Source: Verrucomicrobiales bacterium (GTDB lineage: Bacteria; Verrucomicrobiota; Verrucomicrobiia; Limisphaerales; UBA9464). From it: a stretch of 39,470 nt of DNA. The stretch spans positions 1 through 39,470 of the forward strand of contig JAIXZE010000436.1 in NCBI GenBank assembly GCA_027489875.1. Reading direction: 5' to 3'. Position numbers and translations under genes: made by a program. Each line of letters begins with the position of its first letter. Within the stretch, counting starts at the first letter, position 1. Positions 35,501 to 39,470 of this stretch are shown here, one piece after another. Below the pieces are notes generated by a model, which had not been told where the DNA came from, did not search any database, and saw only the letters and a program-made list of their open reading frames with translations.

Positions 35501-35732
35501 CCACCGTCTCCGTGATCTCTGACTGTTTCGGGGGAGTATCCTCGGGCGGCTTGGGCTTCGGTTTCTCCTTCTTTTCCTCCGGAGCCTTGATGCCCGTGAT
35601 CTTATAGATCTGCTGAGGCAGCATCCCGGTCCTGTGGGCGAAATAGAAGATGCCTCCGATCGCCGCCACATGGACGACCACAGAGATTGCCAGACTGCTC
35701 TTTGTCTGGGCTTTGGCCTTTCGAGGTGCCAT
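32595..35732 (-). CDS. TonB-dependent receptor with fused TonB-like membrane anchor
   Basis: This 1045-residue protein ends in 'SYSVSLSAEF'-type barrel strands with a terminal Phe and has a TonB-dependent receptor plug ('VVVRGLSDRYNVSTLNG', 'MIDRVVVSKTFTPDLQGGF', 'AGGSVNIVTKSFP', about 200-330) and a barrel (about 330-1045). Unusually, the N-terminus is not a normal signal peptide. Residues 12-33 form one helix with 'SVVVH' (Ser17, His21) and 'GGIFY', matching the TonB anchor (SxxxH, then G..Y) that contacts ExbB/ExbD. It is followed by a Lys/Pro-rich segment ('EEKKEKPKPKPPEDTPPK', about 52-70) and a Pro/Gly/Thr-rich linker to about 180. No AxA cleavage site is visible. I infer a receptor tethered to the inner membrane. 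The frame is continuous, so this is not an assembly join within a frame-shifted region. It follows exbD by 23 nt. Confidence 0.9.
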   Translation of the reverse strand: MAPRKAKAQTKSSLAISVVVHVAAIGGIFYFAHRTGMLPQQIYKITGIKAPEEKKEKPKPKPPEDTPPKQSEITETVETPPDAAARPPADVPLTARTGNPDAPAARGNGGFSAQARPQGAKPVNPIQAKPGTGTPGGTGTGTTPPRNSVVAPAAANSAFSEARTKPSTVESVLEDRKNAASAQESVSSEQISRTGSGDAAQVVTKVTGVVAVDNKQVVVRGLSDRYNVSTLNGAELPSADPRRRAAQLDLIPSAMIDRVVVSKTFTPDLQGGFAGGSVNIVTKSFPAKAFTTLTVGMGYNSIATGNDQFLTAPGSSTDWLGMDDGLRALPSEVFIPRTILDRPTPGTPDILNQYEPLRIEAFGAYRPNQPELRARRLEQATAYDNALRSFKTSTFAPTGDAPGPNRNFALASGDTSWLFGHRVGWFASLNYEQKARFEQDAFRGRYNSEVDTYDGGPLQRLSEFNVDRSIEENQWGAVATLAYELMPGHELGLTYVRNQNGTAIGSIQNGKVFGFDQFNPVETSRSRLNVVSWQERVLENVQAKGHHVFGEINDFQADWLLSLASTAEETPDLRIFPMRLDPQPDGTYIIEARNPDLPNVNFPTRLFRESSEENGNFKLDLTMPFTPGNGLESALKGGIFTSGSTRKLTEHRFSYLVPSGTDDEPSDYANSVLAFNGPRFTEVNAPGGRRRFQFGDPLFDTSFIGPYGYDGRQVIQAAYLMGDFFVHPKLRLVGGARAESTRLSITPFALSRLPGDTRPQITLNADDVLPSAGAVFLVSSNVNVRLNYSGTLARPTYREFGPVELIDVEEDLVVRGNPELKRTTIENYDARVEWFPRPGELVSLGIFQKDLKDPIERFYLDPQNNIVSFTNRPNAVVRGVEFEVRKKLDFVDPLLHDFSIGGNYSYIDSQVDVPYSGDGVNVQVYNRTLFDQPAYVLNADLGYDNPRTGTSFSFVFSRTGERLALDVPNAPNAYEQPINTLDVFFSQRLGRRWKMRFGARNLLDPEIRTIFVSDFGGSRNDFGGNYVFRSYKRGITYSVSLSAEF

Positions 35733-35755
35733 GCCGTTTCAGGTAAGAGGGCCAA

Positions 35756-36205
35756 CTACTCCGCTGCTGCTGTGTCCGTGGCCATGCCGATCTTGGTCAC
35801 GTTCACCCGGGTCAGGACATCCAGCACCGCCACAACCCGCTGGTAGTTCACCTGCTCGTCGCCGCGCACCACCACGCTCAGGTCAGGATTGTTCTTCCGG
35901 AACTCTGTCAGCTTCTTCTCCAACTCCTTCAGCGTGATCGGCTCCGCATTGAAGTAGACCTTGCCATCCGACGAGACAGTCACGTTGTTGATGTCCTGCT
36001 TCGCCTGATTTGCCGGCGGCTGGGCCGACGCCGATGGCAGGTTGATGTCGATGTCGTTCGTCGTCGGTGCCGTCGTGATGATGAAGATCACCAGCAGCAC
36101 GAACGCGAGATCCAGCAACGGCGTCACGTTGAGCTCGTTCAACGTGTGGTGATGCGAAGCCGAGAACTTCTTCCGGCCGCGCCGTCCGGCAACGGCTCCA
36201 CTCAT
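35756..36205 (-). CDS. exbD: Biopolymer transport protein ExbD
   Basis: ExbD is the small motor subunit that works with ExbB to use the proton gradient for TonB-type transport. This 149-residue protein has a single N-terminal helix 'LNVTPLLDLAFVLLVIFII' with the essential Asp of the family in 'LLDLAFV'. A periplasmic domain follows, with 'INLPSASAQ', 'VTVSSDGKVYFNAEPITL' and 'VVRGDEQVNYQRVVAVLDVL', all typical of ExbD/TolR. The start ATG overlaps the exbB stop (ATGA), so the two are translationally coupled, and the receptor gene follows 23 nt later. Confidence 0.93.
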   Translation of the reverse strand: MSGAVAGRRGRKKFSASHHHTLNELNVTPLLDLAFVLLVIFIITTAPTTNDIDINLPSASAQPPANQAKQDINNVTVSSDGKVYFNAEPITLKELEKKLTEFRKNNPDLSVVVRGDEQVNYQRVVAVLDVLTRVNVTKIGMATDTAAAE

Positions 36206-36990
36206 GCGACCTCCGCTTCACGTTCACGATCCGCGGTCTGCATCGCCCGCAGCGCATCCGCGATTTCGTCTGCCAACGCGCGATTATCCACGTACTTGTG
36301 TTCCAGGTCGGTGGAGATCTCCGAATTGAAGTTGTCCAGTTCCTGGGTCAACTGACGGATCGCGGTGATCATCAGGTTGTACGCAAACATGGCCGGGATC
36401 GCCACGAAGAGGCCAACAACCGTCGCAATCAGCGCACCGGCGACGCCGGGGGCCATTGCCGTCAGACTCGCGCTTGCAGCCATTGCGATGCCCGAGAATG
36501 TCTCCATCACACCCCAAACGGTGCCCAGCAGCCCGATGAAGGGTCCTCCGGCGACCGCAGTCGTCAGGATGATCATTCCCTTCTCCAACGAGAGTGCTTC
36601 GGACGACACGGCTCGCTCAAAGGCCACCTGGACGTTGGCGAACGCCTCGTGACTGATCCGGTTCTGCCCCTTCAGGAGAATCGGATTGTTCTCCAGATGG
36701 TATTTCAGCTCTTCGACACCCGCGGCATACACCTCATAAGCGGGGGCTCCTTCGAACTCGCGCCCCGCCCGATTCACATCCAACGGATCCTTGGTAGCCC
36801 TGTATGCCTCAAAGAACTTCTTGGTCATCCGCCTCGCCTTCAGCAATTGAAGGCCTTTGGTGATGATGACCGTCCAACTGACCATGGACACGATCATCAA
36901 TGCAGAGATTGTGAGCTTTCCCTCGAGCGTCGCCTTCTCGAAAGCAAAGGTCAGGGCGTTGGCAAGCGACGGGAGATACTCGACGTGCAT
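36202..36990 (-). CDS. exbB: MotA/TolQ/ExbB proton channel protein ExbB
   Basis: ExbB forms the pentameric inner-membrane channel that couples proton flow to the TonB-type anchor. This 262-residue protein has three membrane helices: one near residues 27-48 ('ISALMIVSMVSWTVIITKG') and two in the C-terminal half. The signature 'GGPFIGLLGTVWGVMETFSGIA' and 'APGVAGALIATVVGLFVAIPAMFAYN' are clear. A Shine-Dalgarno-like AGGA lies 9 nt before the ATG at 36990. It precedes exbD with overlap, and a BamE-like lipoprotein gene lies upstream with a 33-nt gap. Confidence 0.93.
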   Translation of the reverse strand: MHVEYLPSLANALTFAFEKATLEGKLTISALMIVSMVSWTVIITKGLQLLKARRMTKKFFEAYRATKDPLDVNRAGREFEGAPAYEVYAAGVEELKYHLENNPILLKGQNRISHEAFANVQVAFERAVSSEALSLEKGMIILTTAVAGGPFIGLLGTVWGVMETFSGIAMAASASLTAMAPGVAGALIATVVGLFVAIPAMFAYNLMITAIRQLTQELDNFNSEISTDLEHKYVDNRALADEIADALRAMQTADREREAEVA

Positions 36991-37023
36991 GGCGGTGTTC
37001 CTGGTTGTTTGGTGGGTACCCTG

Positions 37024-37365
37024 TCACTTCATCGCCGGCTCGTTCGTGACAAGCAGGTTTGGTCCGAAATCTGCCTTTTCTCCAAAGGCGAGCACACGGC
37101 CGTCGACCACCTTCACCGCGTATTCCTTCATGTCCCCGACTCCCTTGTTGAGCAGGTTGTACGTCAGGAACTCCACGTTGCCCTGCGCGGTCACCGCGTG
37201 AGGGCGTCCCAGGGACTGCACCACTTCGTCCCGGGTCATGCCGGGATTGATCCGGTTGAGTCGCGCCGAGGATTTTGCACAACCAACGGAAACCATCGCC
37301 ACAAGGGCGACCACACCGACTGCCAGCCCGTTTGCACGATGGGCCAGATTCGCCATTCGCATCAT
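37024..37365 (-). CDS. BamE/SmpA-like small lipoprotein
   Basis: This 113-residue protein has a lipoprotein signal ending in VSVGC (Cys29). The mature part contains the SmpA/OmlA-type motif 'LNRINPGMTRDEVVQSLGRPHAV' and continues 'EFLTYNLLNKG', as in BamE-family proteins that support outer-membrane protein assembly. It is the first gene of the exbB-exbD-receptor operon, with 33 nt to exbB. Its position suggests a dedicated assembly or stability factor for the receptor, an inference only. A TAGGGT hexamer and AGGA lie just before the ATG at 37365, and a dyad lies further upstream. Confidence 0.75.
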   Translation of the reverse strand: MMRMANLAHRANGLAVGVVALVAMVSVGCAKSSARLNRINPGMTRDEVVQSLGRPHAVTAQGNVEFLTYNLLNKGVGDMKEYAVKVVDGRVLAFGEKADFGPNLLVTNEPAMK

Positions 37366-37409
37366 GTTCCTACCCTAGGTGGGGCATGATGACGGTCGTC
37401 GGACTCCGC

Positions 37410-37427
37410 CGTGACAATTCGGTCACG
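37410..37427. promoter_or_regulatory. Dyad upstream of the ExbBD-receptor operon, possible operator
   Basis: CGTGAC-aattcg-GTCACG forms an 18-bp palindrome about 45-60 bp upstream of the BamE-like start and upstream of the divergent gene at 37576. The minus strand reads CGTGACCGAATTGTCACG, with a TTGTCA inside that could be a -35. It does not resemble a Fur box. Candidate site for a regulator of receptor expression. Confidence 0.35.
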
Positions 37428-37575
37428 AAGCCGGAGATCCCAAGACGATCCAAAGTCACTTCCATGACATTTCACACGCAGGGCAGACCCCATCCATTCC
37501 CCGCCATGATACCGCCATCATTCCGTTACTTTCCCAAACTTGCGACCGGAAGGCCGGGAGTGGCGATATTGCGAC

Positions 37576-38055
37576 ATGGCAAACGGCAACGAGACTGGCC
37601 CCATCGATCCGCGCGACCTGCACCTTGGAAAATTCGCGAAGCCGGATACCGACCCAACCGAAGACGGACAGACCATGGTGATCCGACGGTCCGCGGTGGC
37701 GACCGCCGCAAAGGCGGCCACGGATGAAGAGGTGTTTGAACAGGAGTTTGGCCTCCCCTTCGCAGAGATGCTCGGCATTGTCTGCCATTGCTATGCGCGC
37801 GGGATTTTCCGTTCGGATGATGTGGCCAACCTCATCCGGAATGAGAAGGCGCTTCGGGATGCCTTCGGGAAGAAGTTGCCGGACGGGCCGGCAGTCCGGC
37901 GATTTCGGCGGCGGTTTGCAGACCATCTGGAGGAAACACTCGAGACGGCCTACCGGAAGCAGTCGAAAGACGGTGAAGCGGAGACAGTGTTCCTCCAGAA
38001 GCAGGCAGCCGAAACCGTCCATCACGCCGCTTGGACGGACAACAACCGCAGGTGA
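37576..38055 (+). CDS. Standalone protein resembling a transposase N-terminal (DUF772-like) domain
   Basis: This 159-residue protein has 'FAEMLGIVCHCYARGIFRSDDVANLIRNEKALRDAFG' followed by 'LPDGPAVRRFRRRFADHLEETL'. This is the pattern of the DUF772 domain found at the N-terminus of IS4/IS5-family transposases (YARGI..S, LPD, xxRFRR). There is no DDE catalytic domain, no terminal inverted repeats and no frameshifted remainder nearby. A low-complexity N-terminal 45 residues and a 25-residue C-terminal tail flank the domain, so it seems to be a complete small gene and not a decayed element. It may act as a DNA-binding protein. A terminator follows at 38147-38184. Confidence 0.6.
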   Translation: MANGNETGPIDPRDLHLGKFAKPDTDPTEDGQTMVIRRSAVATAAKAATDEEVFEQEFGLPFAEMLGIVCHCYARGIFRSDDVANLIRNEKALRDAFGKKLPDGPAVRRFRRRFADHLEETLETAYRKQSKDGEAETVFLQKQAAETVHHAAWTDNNRR

Positions 38056-38146
38056 TCCGGGATGGCCACGGCCCCATCGGAACGGCATGCGCGGTATGCC
38101 TTCGAGGGTTGCCTCCGCTGATCCCCCCGAAACCTGAGCGTCTTGA

Positions 38147-38184
38147 GGGCCGGGCTTCCCACGAAGCCCGGCCCTTTGCTTTTC
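38147..38184 (+). terminator. Strong rho-independent terminator after the DUF772-like gene
   Basis: A perfect 12-bp stem (GGGCCGGGCTTC / GAAGCCCGGCCC, 38147-38174) with a 4-nt loop is followed by TTTGCTTTT. It ends the transcript of the gene at 37576-38055. Confidence 0.9.
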
Positions 38185-38249
38185 CGGCTTCCGACTCCGT
38201 CCATGGGCGGATACCGCTCGCGCTCGACGGATCCCATCCTGACCTCGCC

Positions 38250-38528
38250 ATGAAGCTCGCCTTCGCCATCCTGACGCTGGTCGTCGGCACCGCCGCATTC
38301 CTCTTCTTCAGTGTCTTCTGCCTCGCTGGCGGAGCCAATTCCTCCCCACGTCAGCTCCTCATCCTCAAGTCCGCGCTGATCGGCATGCTCGTCACCTGGA
38401 TCCTCGCCACCGGCGGCGGCATCTGGGCCATGACCGCCGGCCGCCACGGACTCGCCATCGGTCTGGGCGCAATGCCCACCCTCCTCGCCACCACCCTGCT
38501 CATTGCCGCCGTTGTCACACGGTTCTAG
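38250..38528 (+). CDS. Small integral membrane protein
   Basis: This 92-residue protein starts at the ATG at 38250, which opens directly with a hydrophobic helix (MKLAFAILTLVVGTAAFLFF). Two more helices follow, around residues 38-60 and 70-90, with short loops ('SSPRQLLILKS', 'TAGRHGLAIG'). It ends 'AAVVTRF'. No family is recognised. It lies between a terminator (upstream) and a palindromic repeat pair (downstream), so it appears to be a single-gene unit. Confidence 0.65.
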   Translation: MKLAFAILTLVVGTAAFLFFSVFCLAGGANSSPRQLLILKSALIGMLVTWILATGGGIWAMTAGRHGLAIGLGAMPTLLATTLLIAAVVTRF

Positions 38529-38585
38529 GCCACCACAGCAACCGCTACCGCCCGCAGTCTGCCAAAGCCATTGATTTGCCGGTGC

Positions 38586-38603
38586 GGCGACGTCCTCGTC
38601 GCC
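38586..38603. repeat. REP-like palindrome, copy 1
   Basis: GGCGACGTCCTCGTCGCC forms a 6-bp GC-rich stem with a 6-nt centre. It is the first of a pair; the second copy, in reverse orientation, lies at 38627-38644. Located in the gap between two small membrane-protein genes. Confidence 0.6.
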
Positions 38604-38626
38604 ATGTCCCCAAAGCCCCTCTCAAC

Positions 38627-38644
38627 GGCGATGAGGACATCGCC
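38627..38644. repeat. REP-like palindrome, copy 2 (inverted)
   Basis: GGCGATGAGGACATCGCC is the reverse complement of copy 1 except at two symmetric positions, where C-G becomes T-A. The pairing is therefore kept by a compensatory change. The two copies, 23 nt apart in opposite orientation, resemble a BIME-like unit. Confidence 0.6.
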
Positions 38645-38757
38645 TCTCCATCCCAGGGCCGGGGTGGTGACGTCCAGGTCGCCCAACGCGCCACTTTCTC
38701 CGGCTCAACGGTTGCTGGCGTCTCCGCTCTGCGGCACGGTCCCTCCCAAGGAGAGTC

Positions 38758-39132
38758 ATGGCGGGCCGAGTCACACAGTCCATTTCAGCCGCAGCGCGTC
38801 GTTTCGGGGCACCGCTCCGGGGGATGCTCTTCCTGATCCTTTTGCTGGGCCAACCGCTGTTCGCCGCCAACTCACCAACCGGTTCCCTCGCGCAAAAGCG
38901 TCGCGACTGGTGGTTCCAGGCCCCGGGCGGATCCTACGGTCTCGTCGAGGTCACCCAGATTGACCCACGCACCGAACCGTCCCGCCGCACCAGCACCACT
39001 TCCATCCTCATTGGCCCCTGGCGTTGGACCTTCAACGCCACCGCCCCTCAGGTCCTCACGATCATTGGCGTCCCTACATTCGTCGGCCTCTTCACCTACG
39101 GCTGGATCCGCACCCGCCAGGCCAATCGCTAG
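38758..39132 (+). CDS. Small exported or membrane protein
   Basis: This 124-residue protein begins with a signal peptide or signal anchor (about residues 22-36, 'GMLFLILLLGQPLFAANS'). A soluble segment follows with 'RRDWWFQAPGGSYGLVEVTQIDPR', and the chain ends with a hydrophobic stretch (about 95-115, 'VLTIIGVPTFVGLFTYGWI') and basic residues. A clear Shine-Dalgarno sequence (AGGAGAG) lies just before the ATG at 38758, unusual in this window, where most starts lack one. Family and function are unknown. Confidence 0.65.
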   Translation: MAGRVTQSISAAARRFGAPLRGMLFLILLLGQPLFAANSPTGSLAQKRRDWWFQAPGGSYGLVEVTQIDPRTEPSRRTSTTSILIGPWRWTFNATAPQVLTIIGVPTFVGLFTYGWIRTRQANR

Positions 39133-39146
39133 GCCACCCAGACCAT

Positions 39147-39470
39147 TCAGCGCCTGTCCCGCGCGCGAAGTTCAGAAACGGCCCGCGTCATGAGCTGCGT
39201 CACTTCGGAAGCCGGGATGGTCACCCCCGCGTTGCGCGGGATCTGTGGTTCCTGGGCCAACGCCGCTTCCACGAACGGCAGAAGCCGGATGCCATTCGTT
39301 CCGCGCCACACCGCCGCCCACGCCGCATGACATCGGATCACAGCCGACGGGTCCTTCAGCCCGTCGCGGATGATCTCCTGCGCCAGATCCGGCGGCGCAC
39401 CCAGCCCCTCCAGAGCCACCCACGCGCGATGCGCTGAACTGGAGAGCGATTGCCTCAACGAAAGCCGCAC
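39147..39470 (-). CDS. Partial protein with HEAT-like helical repeats
   Basis: This frame runs to the window edge, so the N-terminal part is missing; the visible C-terminal 107 residues are alpha-helical and Ala/Leu-rich with pattern 'DGLKDPSAVIRCHAAWAAVWRG', similar to HEAT-like repeats. It ends 'SELRARDRR'. No catalytic motif can be seen. Convergent with the small protein at 38758-39132, 14 nt away. Confidence 0.55.
   Translation of the reverse strand: MRLSLRQSLSSSAHRAWVALEGLGAPPDLAQEIIRDGLKDPSAVIRCHAAWAAVWRGTNGIRLLPFVEAALAQEPQIPRNAGVTIPASEVTQLMTRAVSELRARDRR

Noticed and set aside
33045..35522. Open frame of 825 codons on the plus strand opposite the receptor
   Set aside because: Arg/His/Gln-rich composition without family motifs, fully antisense to a well-supported receptor gene; a GC-rich antisense artefact.
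32595..35732. Receptor with a normal cleavable signal peptide
   Set aside because: The helix lacks a signal-peptidase site and carries the TonB SxxxH pattern, followed by a KPKPKP-type linker; anchor is the better reading, though cleavage is not excluded experimentally.
37576..38055. Active insertion sequence
   Set aside because: No DDE domain, terminal inverted repeats or target duplication; only a transposase N-terminus-like domain.

Overview
The window is a GC-rich (roughly 60%) chromosomal segment from an uncultured-type or environmental Gram-negative bacterium, most likely Verrucomicrobiota (Limisphaerales/Pedosphaera-like). The evidence is the combination of a Tat-exported DUF1552 protein, a secreted Gfo/Idh/MocA oxidoreductase, a pseudopilin with a C-terminal 'VDGHAES' signature, an Ig-like secreted protein, TonB-type outer-membrane machinery and few Shine-Dalgarno sequences. 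The taxonomic call is inference. I see no rRNA, tRNA, CRISPR array, prophage or intact insertion sequence.

Layout. 1-4.4 kb: DUF1552 protein (+), then a minus-strand cluster of three exported proteins (Ig-like protein, beta-barrel, lipoprotein). 4.4-8.2 kb: glgC (-) and two coupled GT4 glycosyltransferases (+). 8.2-14.7 kb, minus strand: a small FHA-like membrane protein, then an exopolysaccharide export cassette with its own promoter (12838-12866) and final terminator (8614-8640): beta-barrel porin, BY-kinase/Wzc and a short OPX lipoprotein. An MsbA-type ABC exporter follows. 15-21.5 kb, plus strand: secreted oxidoreductase, DAHP synthase, a 58-residue membrane protein, a DHDPS-family protein, and a methyltransferase-epimerase-GT2 surface glycan cluster. 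21.5-26.5 kb: RtcB (-), a DUF2314 membrane protein, a GIY-YIG protein and a pseudopilin. 26.5-31.3 kb: a convergent intergenic region with RNA-like structure, a large secreted protein, a trypsin-like protease, a left-handed beta-helix protein divergent from it, and an RluE-like pseudouridine synthase. 31.4-37.4 kb: a GT4 glycosyltransferase, then a minus-strand operon of BamE-like lipoprotein, exbB, exbD and a giant TonB-dependent receptor. 37.5-39.5 kb: a standalone transposase-N-terminus-like protein, two small membrane proteins, and a partial helical-repeat protein at the edge.

The most interesting system is at 32595-37365. The receptor begins with a TonB-like inner-membrane anchor (SVVVH, matching the SxxxH signature of TonB), followed by a Pro/Lys-rich periplasmic linker, and runs in the same frame into a plug and a beta-barrel. 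No separate TonB C-terminal domain is encoded nearby, yet exbB and exbD are directly upstream. This suggests a receptor covalently tethered to its own ExbBD motor.

The second system is the exopolysaccharide cassette. A beta-barrel porin is paired with a truncated OPX protein, and a canonical intrinsic terminator sits 7 nt before the start codon of the BY-kinase, which points to attenuation or antitermination inside the operon.
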